51,458 nucleotides of DNA from Paracoccaceae bacterium (GTDB lineage: Bacteria > Pseudomonadota > Alphaproteobacteria > Rhodobacterales > Rhodobacteraceae): NCBI GenBank assembly GCA_007128135.1, contig SKYA01000042.1, forward strand, positions 1 to 51,458, read 5' to 3'. Positions 31,927-41,066 of this stretch are shown one piece after another (within the stretch, counting starts at the first letter, position 1; each line of letters opens with the position of its first letter). The notes under the pieces are model-generated. The model was given only the letters and a program-made list of their open reading frames with translations. It was not told the origin of the DNA and ran no database searches. Made by a program: the position numbers and the translations under genes.

Positions 31927-32127
31927 CGGCGCTGCTCCGGGCGTCTTCGGGTGCTGCCTGTCGCTGCTGCCTGGCCTGCCCCGTCCCTGCGCATTCTCGA
32001 TGCCTCCCACGCCTGAATGCACGCACAGTCGCGCGCCCGGGCCGTGTGCGCAAGTGCGAAACCTGCGCTCTTGACCTTTGCCCCGCGCCACGGCATCCGA
32101 TAGCACAGCCCAGCCGGAGGACCCTCG

Positions 32128-33321
32128 ATGACCGATTTCAACGCCACCCGCGCCCGTTTCGACCTTCCCGAGGGCGTCATCTATCTTGATGGCAATTCGC
32201 TGGGCCCGCTGCCGCGCGGCGTGGCCGCGCGCGTGGCGCAGGCAATCACCGGGGAATGGGGACAGATGCTCATCACCGGCTGGAACAAGGCTGGCTGGAT
32301 GGACCTGCCCGCGCGCGTGGGCGACCGTGTGGGCCGCCTGATCGGGGCCGCGCCGGGGACTGTGACCATGGGGGACACGCTTTCCATCAAGGTCTATCAG
32401 GCGCTTGCCTCGGCGCTGGAGCTGCGCCCAGACCGGCGCGTGATCCTGTCGGATACGGGCAATTTCCCCTCCGATCTCTACATGGCCGACGGGCTGTGCC
32501 GCACGCTGGGGCCGGACTACACGCTCCGGACCGTTGCCCCCGAGGATGTCGAGGCCGCCATCGACGAGAGCATTGCCGTACTGATGCTGACCGAGGTCGA
32601 TTATCGCACTGGCCGCAAGCACGACATGGCAAGCCTGATCGCCAGGGCCCATGCGGCAGGCGCGCTTGTGGTCTGGGATCTGGCGCATTCGGCAGGCGCG
32701 ATCCCGGTGGATGTGACCGGGGCGGACGCCGATTTCGCGGTCGGATGCAGCTACAAGTATCTCAATTCCGGCCCCGGTGGCCCGGCCTTCATCTATGTTG
32801 CCCCGCGTCTGGCCGAGGCCACCCGCCCTGCCCTGTCCGGCTGGCTTGGCCATGAAGCCCCCTTTGCCTTCGATCTCGACTACCGCCCCGGTCGCGGGGT
32901 CGAGCGGATGCGCGTCGGCACGCCCCCCATCCTGCAACTCGCAGCACTTGATGCCGCGCTTGATGTCTGGGATGGTGTCGATATGCAGGACCTGCGCGCG
33001 CGCTCCATCGAATTGCAGGAGAGCTTCCTTGCCCGTGTCGAGGCCGGAAGCCGCGAGCTGACCCTCGCCTCGCCCCGCGACCCTGCCTTGCGCGGCTCGC
33101 AGGTCAGTTTCCGCCACCCCCAGGGCTATGCCATCATCCAGGCACTCATCGCCGAGGGCGTGATCGGCGATTTCCGCGCGCCCGACATCCTGCGTTTCGG
33201 CTTCACGCCGCTCTATCTGTCGCCCGAGGATGTGGACGAGGCCGCCGACAGGCTCTGTGCGATCATGGCCGCGCGAAGCTGGGACCGGCCCCAGTTCCAT
33301 GCGCGCGCGAAAGTAACCTGA
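32128..33321 (+). CDS. kynU: Kynureninase
   Basis: 397 residues. The N-terminal IYLDGNSLGPLP, the WNKAGWMDLPARVGDRVGRLIGA segment, WDLAHSAGAIPVDV and the PLP lysine K210 in GCSYKYLNSGPGGPAF are all kynureninase signatures. It cleaves kynurenine (or 3-hydroxykynurenine) to anthranilate (or its hydroxy derivative) and alanine in tryptophan breakdown. GGAGGA lies about seven bases before the start. No other kyn gene is in the window. It is divergent from the ICMT-type gene and precedes the flagellar cluster with a 106-base gap. Confidence 0.95.
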   Translation: MTDFNATRARFDLPEGVIYLDGNSLGPLPRGVAARVAQAITGEWGQMLITGWNKAGWMDLPARVGDRVGRLIGAAPGTVTMGDTLSIKVYQALASALELRPDRRVILSDTGNFPSDLYMADGLCRTLGPDYTLRTVAPEDVEAAIDESIAVLMLTEVDYRTGRKHDMASLIARAHAAGALVVWDLAHSAGAIPVDVTGADADFAVGCSYKYLNSGPGGPAFIYVAPRLAEATRPALSGWLGHEAPFAFDLDYRPGRGVERMRVGTPPILQLAALDAALDVWDGVDMQDLRARSIELQESFLARVEAGSRELTLASPRDPALRGSQVSFRHPQGYAIIQALIAEGVIGDFRAPDILRFGFTPLYLSPEDVDEAADRLCAIMAARSWDRPQFHARAKVT

Positions 33322-33364
33322 AGCCGCGCGCCGCCGGCGGCAATGCGTTGGCCGCCACGACCCC

Positions 33365-33382
33365 GGTTACCAAATCTCAACC
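33365..33382. promoter_or_regulatory. Candidate CtrA-like site upstream of the flagellar export operon
   Basis: The reverse complement reads GGTTGAGATTTGGTAACC. Its last 16 bases agree at 11 positions with the sequence at 44440-44455 in front of fliI, and the form approximates TTAAC-N5-GTTAAC. It lies 46-63 bases before the transglycosylase start. It is weaker than the box at ctrA and is offered as a candidate only. Confidence 0.35.
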
Positions 33383-33427
33383 AGAATCAGTCTCACTGGG
33401 CGCGTCACTTCCGCGATGTGAGGCGCC

Positions 33428-34150
33428 ATGTCCGACCAGTTCCTTCCCCGCCACCGCAAGGTCCTGCCCTGGGGCTGCATTGGTGCTGCGCTTGCGCTGA
33501 TCGCCAGCATCCTGCTCTGGCCACTGCTGGCCCGCGCTGCGAACCCGGCCCGACTTTGCGATCTGGCCGCGATGAACGCTGCCCAGCGGCATGGCGTGCC
33601 GCTGGACGTGATGCAGGCCGTCGCGCTGGTCGAGACCGGGCGGGACCTCGGCGGACAGATGCAACCCTGGCCATGGGCGATCCATGCCGAAGGGCGCGGC
33701 CACTGGCCCGCAACCCGCGACGACGCGCTGGCACTTGTGCGCGCCAGCATGGACAGGGGCGCGCGCAACATCGACCTTGGCTGCTTCCAGATCAACCTGC
33801 GCTGGCATGGCGCGCGGTTTGCCTCGCTCGAGCAGATGATCGACCCCGAAAGCAATGCCGATTACGCGGCCCGCCTGCTGGGGGGGCACAAGGCGCGGCT
33901 GGGGTCGTGGGAAGCGGCCGCAGGCGCCTATCACTCGGCCACACCCGCGCTTGCCGCGCGTTACCGTGCGCGCTTTGCACAGTTGCGCGGCCATGCTGCG
34001 GTCGTCCCCCGAACCCCGCCACCCGACCCGCTGGCCGAAAACCGCTTCGTGCTGCTGCGGGCTGCCGGGAACGGTGAGTTCGGCTCGCTCGTGCCGCAGG
34101 CGCTGACCGAAGGACGCAGGCGGCTGATTGATCTCGATCCGGGGCATTGA
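33428..34150 (+). CDS. Lytic transglycosylase, SltF-like (flagellar rod penetration)
   Basis: 240 residues. One N-terminal membrane segment or uncleaved signal (VLPWGCIGAALALIASILLWPLLARAA) leads into an SLT-type catalytic domain: the catalytic glutamate is E69 in VMQAVALVETGRD, followed by NIDLGCFQINLRWHG and AAGAYHSATPALAARYRARF. It would cut peptidoglycan in the periplasm to let the growing rod through. In Rhodobacter the flagellar muramidase SltF is separate from FlgJ, and the position at the head of flhA-fliR-flhB supports the same role. The C-terminal 60 residues are not conserved in the SLT fold. flhA begins four bases after its stop. Confidence 0.82.
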   Translation: MSDQFLPRHRKVLPWGCIGAALALIASILLWPLLARAANPARLCDLAAMNAAQRHGVPLDVMQAVALVETGRDLGGQMQPWPWAIHAEGRGHWPATRDDALALVRASMDRGARNIDLGCFQINLRWHGARFASLEQMIDPESNADYAARLLGGHKARLGSWEAAAGAYHSATPALAARYRARFAQLRGHAAVVPRTPPPDPLAENRFVLLRAAGNGEFGSLVPQALTEGRRRLIDLDPGH

Positions 34151-34154
34151 ACAC

Positions 34155-36239
34155 ATGAGCCTGAGCTTGCAAGGCATCTTCAAGCCCACGATCCTGCTCG
34201 CGCTGGCGCTGATGGCAGTCATCGTGATGATGATCCTGCCGATCCCGGCATGGATGCTCGATCTCGGGCTCGCGGCCAGCTTCGCGCTGGCGATCCTGAT
34301 GTTCACGGTCACGCTCTTCATCCAGCGCCCGCTGGATTTTTCCATCTTTCCGACGGTCCTGCTGGCATCGCTCATGTTGCGGCTGTCGCTGAACGTGTCC
34401 TCGACCAAGCTCATCATCGGCGAGGGCCACACTGGCACACATGCTGCCGGCGGGGTCATTCAGGGCTTTGCCAGCTTCGTCATGAGCGGGTCGATCTTTC
34501 TGGGCGTGGTGATCTTCCTGGTCTTGCTGATCGTCAATTTCATCGTCATCACGAAGGGCGCGGGGCGCATGGCCGAAGTCGGCGCGCGCTTCGCGCTCGA
34601 CGGGATGCCGGGCAAGCAACTTGCCATCGACAGCGACATGTCGGCCGGCGCGATCGACCATCAGGAGGCAAAGCGCCGGCGCGAGACCGAACAGGCCGAG
34701 ACCAATTTCTACGGTTCGCTCGACGGTGCGTCGAAATTCGTCAAGGGCGATGCGGTAGCCGGTCTGCTGATCACGCTTCTGAACATCGTGATGGGGCTGA
34801 TCAATGGGACCATGATCCATGGCATGAGCCTTGGCGCGGCGTTTGAGGCCTATGCCATCCTGACCGTGGGCGACGGGCTTGTCAGCCAGATCCCGGCGGT
34901 CATCATCTCGATTGCGGCGGCACTCCTGCTGGCGCGCGGGGGCGCGAATGGCGCCACCGACAGCCAGCTTTTCGAGCAACTGGGCCGCTACCCCTCGGCG
35001 ATCGCGACAGTGGGGTTCCTGATGGCGCTCTTTGCCTTCGTGCCGGGACTGCCCTTCGTCCCCTTCGTGATCGGTGCGGCCGCGCTGCTGGGTCTGGCCT
35101 GGCTGTCGCGCAACGCGCAGGCGCGCGCCGCCGAAGCCGCAAGCATACCGCCCGAACACCCCTCCGAACCACCCCGCAACGCGCTGGGAGATGCGCTCGA
35201 CCTCGACGAGATCCATGTCCAGTTCGCCCCGGATCTTGTGCCCATGGTGCTTGATCCGCGGCTGGGACTGGACGGGCGTATCTCGAATATCCGCGCGCAT
35301 GTCGCGCGCGAATTCGGTCTCATCCTGCCCGAGATCCGTCTGACGGATGACACGCGCCTGCCCGAAGGCCATTACGCCATTCTCATCCACGGGGTCGAGC
35401 AGGCGCGCGACTGCCTGCGCCCCGACCGGATGCTGGCGCTGGTGCAGGATGCCGCGGGTTTCGAGATCGAGGGCGAGGATGTGAAGGAGCCGGTCTATAA
35501 AAGCCCCGCACGCTGGATCGATGCGCGCTCTCAGGAAGAGGCCGCGTTGTCGGGCACCACGGTGGTCAGCCCGATCGAGGTTCTGGCCACCCATCTGCTG
35601 GAAGTGCTGAAAGGCAATTTCGCCCGGCTGATGACCTACAAGTCCCTGCACCGTCTGCTTGATGAACTGACCAGCCTCTCCGACAACGCGCGCGCCGATG
35701 CCAACCGACGCCTGCTGGGCGAGATGATCCCCGACAAGGTGCCGGTCGATCTGCTGCTGGGCGTACTGCGCCTGCTGCTGGAAGAGCGCGTCTCGATCCG
35801 CAATCTGCCGCTGATCCTCGAGGCCATGTCCGAAATGCGCACATTGCTGCAAGGCCCCGAAGCCGTATGCGAGCATGTCCGCCAGCGGCTGGGCTTTCAG
35901 CTTGTCGCCCCGCTCAAGCGCGCCGACGGCACGCTGCCACTGGTGCAACTCGCCCCCGACTGGGAAGAGATCTTCGCCACCTACCAGCTTTCGGGCGAGG
36001 CAGGAGCAAGCGATGTCGCCCTGCCGCCCGAGGATTTCGCGCGGCTGAGCGAGCGCATCGCCCAGAGCCTCGGCAAACTGGCGCAGGACGGCATCAGCCC
36101 TGCGCTTGTCACCTCCTCGCGCCGCCGACGCTTCCTGCGCACAGTGCTTGCGGCACGTGGGCTTGCGGCCTCGGTCCTGTCGTATGAGGAAATCGGCCTC
36201 GACGCCCGCCCGGCCCTTGTCGGGACGATCACCGCATGA
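34155..36239 (+). CDS. flhA: Flagellar export gate protein FlhA
   Basis: 694 residues from the ATG at 34155; an in-frame ATG at 34128 overlaps the preceding gene and precedes the conserved start. Eight membrane helices fill about the first 330 residues and include the FHIPEP-type loop (VITKGAGRMAEVGARFALDGMPGKQLAIDSDM). The cytosolic domain (from about 345) binds chaperone-substrate complexes: EVLATHLLEVLKGNFARLMTYKSLHRLLDEL and VPVDLLLGVLRLLLEERVSIRNL. FlhA is the core of the flagellar type III export gate in the inner membrane. Its stop overlaps the fliR start by four bases (ATGA). Confidence 0.97.
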   Translation: MSLSLQGIFKPTILLALALMAVIVMMILPIPAWMLDLGLAASFALAILMFTVTLFIQRPLDFSIFPTVLLASLMLRLSLNVSSTKLIIGEGHTGTHAAGGVIQGFASFVMSGSIFLGVVIFLVLLIVNFIVITKGAGRMAEVGARFALDGMPGKQLAIDSDMSAGAIDHQEAKRRRETEQAETNFYGSLDGASKFVKGDAVAGLLITLLNIVMGLINGTMIHGMSLGAAFEAYAILTVGDGLVSQIPAVIISIAAALLLARGGANGATDSQLFEQLGRYPSAIATVGFLMALFAFVPGLPFVPFVIGAAALLGLAWLSRNAQARAAEAASIPPEHPSEPPRNALGDALDLDEIHVQFAPDLVPMVLDPRLGLDGRISNIRAHVAREFGLILPEIRLTDDTRLPEGHYAILIHGVEQARDCLRPDRMLALVQDAAGFEIEGEDVKEPVYKSPARWIDARSQEEAALSGTTVVSPIEVLATHLLEVLKGNFARLMTYKSLHRLLDELTSLSDNARADANRRLLGEMIPDKVPVDLLLGVLRLLLEERVSIRNLPLILEAMSEMRTLLQGPEAVCEHVRQRLGFQLVAPLKRADGTLPLVQLAPDWEEIFATYQLSGEAGASDVALPPEDFARLSERIAQSLGKLAQDGISPALVTSSRRRRFLRTVLAARGLAASVLSYEEIGLDARPALVGTITA

Positions 36240-37027
36240 TGCCCGAACTTCTCGACCTGCTGGACACCCTGAGCAGCGATCTGGCCGATCTGGCCGCCGG
36301 CGGCCTGGGCGTGTTCATCCGCGTGGGCGCAATGATGGCGCTGGTCCCGGCGTTCGGCGAACAGGTCATTCCGGTACGTGTGCGCCTGGGCATAACGCTC
36401 GCCTTCACTGCCATCACGGCCCCCGCCATCGCACCCGACATGCCGCCTGCCAGCTTCACGCCCGGTCCCCTGATGCACCTGATCGCAACCGAGGCGCTGG
36501 CGGGACTCGTGCTCGGGATCGGATTGCGGCTGCTCATCATGGTGCTGCAGATCGCGGGCACAATCGCCGCGCAGGCCACTTCGCTGTCGCAGTTCTTCGG
36601 CGGGGCCGGTGCGGACCCGCAACCGGCCATGTCGCAGATCATGGTCATGGCCGGACTGGCGCTGGCCCTCATCGGCGGGCTGCATGTGAAACTCGCAGCC
36701 CTTGTCGTGCATTCCTACACCCTGTTCCCGGCCGGGCAGTTCCCCGATGCCGCCAATCTCGGAGAATGGGGCGTGACACATGCGGCGCGCGCCTTCACGC
36801 TGGCCTTCACGCTGGCCATGCCCTTCGTCATCCTGTCGCTGCTCTACTATGTTGCGCTGGGCGCGATCAACAAGGCCATGCCGCAACTGATGGTCGCCTT
36901 TGTCGGTGCGCCCGCGATCACCTTTGCCGGTCTCGCGGTGCTGCTGCTGACGGCCCCCATGATCCTGCCGCTGTGGCATCAGACGCTGGAGGGGTTCCTG
37001 CTCGACCCGGAGGGTCTGCCGCGATGA
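36236..37027 (+). CDS. fliR: Flagellar export protein FliR
   Basis: 263 residues, about six membrane helices. The conserved FIRVGAMMALVPAFGEQVIPVRVRLGITLAFTAI near the N-terminus and QAATSLSQFF-like segment (AAQATSLSQFFGGA) at about residue 115 are FliR hallmarks. FliR is part of the FliPQR helical export channel. It starts inside the flhA stop and its own stop overlaps flhB by four bases, so the three are translationally coupled. fliP is not in the window, although fliQ is present in the opposite operon. Confidence 0.95.
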   Translation: MMPELLDLLDTLSSDLADLAAGGLGVFIRVGAMMALVPAFGEQVIPVRVRLGITLAFTAITAPAIAPDMPPASFTPGPLMHLIATEALAGLVLGIGLRLLIMVLQIAGTIAAQATSLSQFFGGAGADPQPAMSQIMVMAGLALALIGGLHVKLAALVVHSYTLFPAGQFPDAANLGEWGVTHAARAFTLAFTLAMPFVILSLLYYVALGAINKAMPQLMVAFVGAPAITFAGLAVLLLTAPMILPLWHQTLEGFLLDPEGLPR

Positions 37028-38112
37028 GCGAGGAAGCGGGCAGCGGCGAGAAGGAATTCGAGGCAAGTCCCCGCAAGCTCGAGGAAAGCCGCCGCAAGGG
37101 CGAGGTGCCGCGCTCGACTGATCTCAACACGGCGGCCGCCTTCTTCGGCCTGCTGGTGGGCGCGCTGATCGTCGGCCAGGGGGCGCTGGTCGGGCTTGGC
37201 ACGGCCGGAGCAGTTCTGCTGGGCCAGGCTGGAGAGATTTCGGCGCAACTTCGCGCGCAGGCCACACCCGTCATCGGCGGGCTGATGCTGCATGTTGGGC
37301 TTGCGCTGCTGCCGCTTCTGCTGGTGCCGTTTCTCGCCGTCTGGGCGGGGCTTTTTGCACAGCGCGGGGTCATCTTCGCCCCCGAGAAGCTGAAGCCAAA
37401 GCTCTCGCGCATCTCGCCCATCGCGAATGCCGGCAACAAGTACGGCCGCAACGGATTGTTCGAATTTGCGAAATCGGCGGTCAAGCTGGCCATCATCTCG
37501 GCCGTGCTCTGGCTTTTCCTGATGCGCAACCTGCCGATGATCCTTGCCACGCTGCATCTGACCCCGGCCCTGGCAACGCGCGAGTTGCTGCTTCTGGTGG
37601 TCCGTTTCCTCGCCCTGGTCTTCGTCGTCAAGCTGGCCATCGGCGCGGTCGATTATTTCTGGCAGCGCGCAGAGCATCTGCGGCGCAACCGCATGTCGCA
37701 CAAGGAAGTGCGCGACGAGATGAAACAGGCCGAGGGCGACCCCCATGCCAAGGGCGAGCGGCGTCGCCGCGGGCGCGAGATCGCCACCAACAGGATGCTC
37801 GAACAGGTCGGCGAGGCCAGCGTGGTGATCGTCAATCCCACCCATTATGCGGTCGCGCTGAAATGGTCGGCAAAAGACCTCGGCGCGCCTGTCTGCGTGG
37901 CAAAGGGAGTGGACGAGATCGCTACGCGCATCCGCGAACGCGCCACTGCTGCGGGTGTGCCGATCCATTCCGACCCGCCCACGGCCCGCGCGTTGCATGC
38001 CACGGTCGAGATCGACCGCGAGATCGCACCCGAGCATTACGCGGCCGTTGCGACGGCCATCCGCTTTGCCGAGAAGATGCGCGTGAAAGCGGCGAAAGCG
38101 CGCTGGACATGA
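37024..38112 (+). CDS. flhB: Flagellar export switch protein FlhB
   Basis: 362 residues from the ATG overlapping the fliR stop. A charged N-terminus (SPRKLEESRRKGEVPRSTDL) precedes four membrane helices, then the linker HKEVRDEMKQAEGDPHAKGERRRRGREIATNRM. The self-cleavage motif NPTH is at residues 271-274 in VIVNPTHYAVAL, and the cytosolic FlhBc tail follows. Cleavage at NPTH switches export from rod/hook to filament substrates. The first bases of the next small gene overlap its stop. Confidence 0.97.
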   Translation: MSEEAGSGEKEFEASPRKLEESRRKGEVPRSTDLNTAAAFFGLLVGALIVGQGALVGLGTAGAVLLGQAGEISAQLRAQATPVIGGLMLHVGLALLPLLLVPFLAVWAGLFAQRGVIFAPEKLKPKLSRISPIANAGNKYGRNGLFEFAKSAVKLAIISAVLWLFLMRNLPMILATLHLTPALATRELLLLVVRFLALVFVVKLAIGAVDYFWQRAEHLRRNRMSHKEVRDEMKQAEGDPHAKGERRRRGREIATNRMLEQVGEASVVIVNPTHYAVALKWSAKDLGAPVCVAKGVDEIATRIRERATAAGVPIHSDPPTARALHATVEIDREIAPEHYAAVATAIRFAEKMRVKAAKARWT

Positions 38113-38438
38113 CGCGCGATCGCCTTGAGAGGCTATGCCGACTTGCACAGATGGTGCACGAGCATGAACTGGCCCGCACCAGCCGCCTGAGTGCTGCGCG
38201 CGAGGCAACGCGCGCAAGGCTCTGCAAATTGACGACCCCGGTGCCGCTGGCGCTCGACCCGGCGCTGTTTGCTGCGCGGCAGGCGCATCTGCAATGGGCA
38301 GCGGCGCAGCGGATGCGCCTCAACCAGCGCCTTGCCCTGGAAAGCGCGAGACTGATCGAGCAGCGGCGCAGGACCGCGCGCAGCCTGGGCCGGGTAGAGG
38401 CGCTCGGGAAATTGCGCAGGAGCCATGCGCCATGCTAG
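38109..38438 (+). CDS. Small basic helical protein coupled to flhB
   Basis: 109 residues from an ATG that overlaps the flhB stop by four bases (ATGA). The sequence is almost entirely alpha-helical, rich in Arg, Leu and Ala (ERLCRLAQMVHEHELARTSRLSAAREATRARL, QRRRTARSLGRVEAL), without membrane segment or signal peptide. Size, composition and coupling to an export-gate gene resemble small cytosolic export factors such as FliJ, but I see no specific FliJ motif and do not assign it. It ends four bases before the stop of the convergent M29 peptidase. Confidence 0.72.
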   Translation: MTRDRLERLCRLAQMVHEHELARTSRLSAAREATRARLCKLTTPVPLALDPALFAARQAHLQWAAAQRMRLNQRLALESARLIEQRRRTARSLGRVEALGKLRRSHAPC

Positions 38439-38442
38439 GCGC

Positions 38443-39717
38443 TCAATCCAGCCATTCGCCCCCTCGCATCAGCGCCACTGCTTCGCCCGCGCGGGTCAAC
38501 CCGTCCACATCCATCGCCTCCGAGCCGATCATCCAGTCCACATGGATGAGACTGGAATTGCCACCGCGCGCGCTGATTGCCTCTTTCGACAGGCCCTCGC
38601 CTCCCTCGAGACAGGATGCATAGCATTGCCCCATCGCGATATGCGAGGCGGCATTCTCGTCGAACAGCGTGTTGAAATACAACAGGCCGCTTTGCGAGAC
38701 GGGCGAACTGTGCGGGACCAGCGCCACCTCGCCCAGCCGCGCTGCGCCCTCGTCGGTGGACAACATCTCGCGCAGGACATCACCACCGCGCGCGGCCCGC
38801 GCCGAGACCGCGCGCCCGGCCTCGAAACGCATCTCGATCTCCTCGATCAGGCTGCCCTGATGCGACAGCGGCTTGGTCGCGCGCACATGCCCATCGACCC
38901 GCGCGGCATGAGGCGTGGTAAAGACTTCCTCGGTCGGGATATTGGGGTTGCAGCGCACGCCGTTGCGCGCGGTCGAGGCCCCGCCCTGCCACAGATGCCC
39001 CTCGGCCAGCCCGACACGCAGATCGGTGCCGGGGCCGTGAAACTGCAGCGCGTCGAAACGCGCAGCATTGAGCATGGCACAGCGCGCGCCCAGGGCGGCG
39101 TTATGCGCCGTCCATGCCGCCGCCGGATCGGGCTGATCGAGCCGTGCAGTACGCGCGATGGCGTCGGCCAGCCGCGCAAGCGCAAGGCCGGGCGCGAGGT
39201 CGGGAAAGACCCGCGCCGCCCAGTCCGGTGTCGGGCAGGCGATGATCGACCAGTTGATCTCGAAGCCGGAGATCGCCGCCAGTGCCGGCCGGTAGGCCAG
39301 CGCATTGGCGCGGTTGGCCCGGGCGACACGCCCGGCATCCTGCCCGGTCATCAGCATCGGGTCCTCGCCCACCAGTGCCAGCCGTGCCGCCCCCTGGTCA
39401 AAGGCCTTCGCCATCCCCTCGTAAAGCCAGCCCGGCGCGTGATCGAAACTCGCGTCATGGCCTTCTCGAAAGCGCGCCAGCACTATCTCGCTGTCGCTGA
39501 TCAACGGCGTGACCAGACCCGCCCCGGCGCGATAGGCCGCCTGCGCGACCGCGCGCGCAAGCGGCAGGGCCGCAAGCGGGGTCGTCATCACCAGATCCTG
39601 CCCCGGTTGCAGGTTCAACCCCACGCGCACGGCAAGAACCGCCAGCCCGTCAAGCATGTCTGGCGGCAGCGTGCCGGGCTCCGTCGCGGTCTGGTTGGGT
39701 CCTGCTTCATGCGGCAT
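38443..39717 (-). CDS. M29 family aminopeptidase (AmpS/PepS type)
   Basis: 424 residues from the ATG at 39717, with AGGAG seven bases upstream; an in-frame start at 39780 adds a stretch that is not conserved. The metal-binding set of the thermophilic M29 family is visible: NIPTEEVFTTP with paired glutamates, GLLYFNTLFDENAASHIAMGQ with Y and H, and SLIHVDWMIGS. It is a cytosolic metallo-aminopeptidase for peptide turnover. It lies between two flagellar operons but has no evident flagellar role. It converges with the flhB operon and follows fliL on the opposite side. Confidence 0.9.
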   Translation of the reverse strand: MPHEAGPNQTATEPGTLPPDMLDGLAVLAVRVGLNLQPGQDLVMTTPLAALPLARAVAQAAYRAGAGLVTPLISDSEIVLARFREGHDASFDHAPGWLYEGMAKAFDQGAARLALVGEDPMLMTGQDAGRVARANRANALAYRPALAAISGFEINWSIIACPTPDWAARVFPDLAPGLALARLADAIARTARLDQPDPAAAWTAHNAALGARCAMLNAARFDALQFHGPGTDLRVGLAEGHLWQGGASTARNGVRCNPNIPTEEVFTTPHAARVDGHVRATKPLSHQGSLIEEIEMRFEAGRAVSARAARGGDVLREMLSTDEGAARLGEVALVPHSSPVSQSGLLYFNTLFDENAASHIAMGQCYASCLEGGEGLSKEAISARGGNSSLIHVDWMIGSEAMDVDGLTRAGEAVALMRGGEWLD

Positions 39718-39793
39718 GGCGTACTCCTGTCGGTCACATCCTGCGCGCGCAGGCTGCGGCAAGAGCACCACCAAGGTCAAGCCCCCGGGGGAC

Positions 39794-40264
39794 TTACGCG
39801 CCCGTGCGCAGCAGATCCGTGATCAGGACGCCCAGCACCACACCCTCCCCCAGGGCATGCTGCGCGGCCTCGAGCAGGTTGCGCCGCAGCAGACCGAGCG
39901 TGTCATGCGCGGTAAACGCCCCCCGGAACCCGCCGGTATTTGCGTGATCGAACATCACCTGCAAGAGCCGGTCGCGCAGTCGCGGCGCACTGGCCACCAC
40001 CAGCGCGCGGCTGTCATTGCGGATCTCGAGTGCGAGTTGCACCACGATCATGGCAGTGATCCGGTCGTCTGTCACCAGCGGGACCATGAAATGATTGGGA
40101 AATTCGAAAAGGCCGATCTCGGTGGCGGCCAGTTGTTGCGGCTGCGGGGCCGGCGCGCTGTCGGCCTTGTCCTCTGGCATAGGTGCTGGGCGCAGCATCA
40201 GCCCTGCCCCCAACCCGGCGCCAAGACCCAGCACGATCAGCAGAACCGGGATGAGTTTGCCCAT
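39794..40264 (-). CDS. fliL: Flagellar basal-body protein FliL
   Basis: 156 residues. One N-terminal membrane helix (LIPVLLIVLGLGAGLGAGLML) is followed by an acidic/Pro-rich linker and a periplasmic stomatin-like domain (FEFPNHFMVPLVTDDRITAMIVVQLALEI ... LRDRLLQVMFDHANTGGF). FliL surrounds the stator and supports torque. AAGGAGG precedes the ATG by about seven bases. It is the last gene of the minus-strand flgB operon, 29 bases after flgH. The C-terminus (LGVLITDLLRTGA) carries the usual FliL ending. Confidence 0.85.
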   Translation of the reverse strand: MGKLIPVLLIVLGLGAGLGAGLMLRPAPMPEDKADSAPAPQPQQLAATEIGLFEFPNHFMVPLVTDDRITAMIVVQLALEIRNDSRALVVASAPRLRDRLLQVMFDHANTGGFRGAFTAHDTLGLLRRNLLEAAQHALGEGVVLGVLITDLLRTGA

Positions 40265-40293
40265 GCGGATGCCTCCTTCGTGCTGGCTCGTGT

Positions 40294-41025
40294 TCAGAAC
40301 GGCGCCAGGATTTCCGTGATCTGTTCGCCATAGCGGGGCTGCTGAACAGTCGAGATGATGCCGCGCCCGCCATAGGAAATCCGCGCACCCGCGATCTTGT
40401 CATAGGTGATCTCGTTCTGCCGCGAGATATCCTCGGGGCGCACGAAGCCCGTGACCAGCAACTCGCGCAACTCGTGGTTGACGCGCACTTCCTGCCGTCC
40501 CTCGATCCGCATCACGCCATTGGGCAGGCGCTCGACCACGGTCGAGGCCACGCGCAGCATGAGCTTTTCGTTACGGCGAACCGAGCCATTGCCCGAGAAG
40601 CTGCTGGAACTGCTGGTCTCGATCCCGGCGCCAAGGCTCAGGCCACCGGGAAGCCTGCGGTCGATCGCCTGCGGGATACCGAAGAATTGCGGCACGCCCA
40701 TGCTGCTGTTGCCCGTGCGTCCGCGCGCAGTGGTATTGGATATCTCGGCGCTGTCATTGATCTCGATGACGACCGTCAGGATATCGCCCTGCCGGGTCGC
40801 GCGCCGGTCGCCCAGCAGCGAACGCTGGCTTGCCGACCAGAGCGAGGCGTTTTCCGATGCGCGCTGCGGCTCGACACGGTCCTGCAGCGCGATGCGGTAG
40901 AGCGCGGCATGCTCGACGCTATATTCCGGCGGGCTGAAGGCGGGCGCGCGGCCGACCTCGCCGAGGGGCTGGCACCCCGCAAGACCAAGGGTCGCGACAA
41001 GGGTCAGGAGAAATGGCTGCCGCAT
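40294..41025 (-). CDS. flgH: Flagellar L-ring protein FlgH
   Basis: 243 residues from the ATG at 41025, preceded by AAAGGGA. The signal peptide ends in a lipobox LAGC at residues 15-18, so it is an outer-membrane lipoprotein. The family core is RQGDILTVVIEINDSAEISN, then VRRNEKLMLRVASTVVERLPNGVMRIEGRQEVRVNHELRELLVTGFVRPEDI. FlgH forms the L ring that carries the rod through the outer membrane. An in-frame start at 41070 would overlap flgA and precede the lipobox by too much. Confidence 0.96.
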   Translation of the reverse strand: MRQPFLLTLVATLGLAGCQPLGEVGRAPAFSPPEYSVEHAALYRIALQDRVEPQRASENASLWSASQRSLLGDRRATRQGDILTVVIEINDSAEISNTTARGRTGNSSMGVPQFFGIPQAIDRRLPGGLSLGAGIETSSSSSFSGNGSVRRNEKLMLRVASTVVERLPNGVMRIEGRQEVRVNHELRELLVTGFVRPEDISRQNEITYDKIAGARISYGGRGIISTVQQPRYGEQITEILAPF

Positions 41026-41066
41026 GGCATGTCCCTTTTGCAGATGCGAGTGCTGTCCGTGTTGCG

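Noticed and set aside
33792-35948. 718-codon minus-strand frame over the transglycosylase and flhA
   Set aside because: His/Arg/Gln-rich translation typical of an antisense shadow; flhA on the plus strand is certain.
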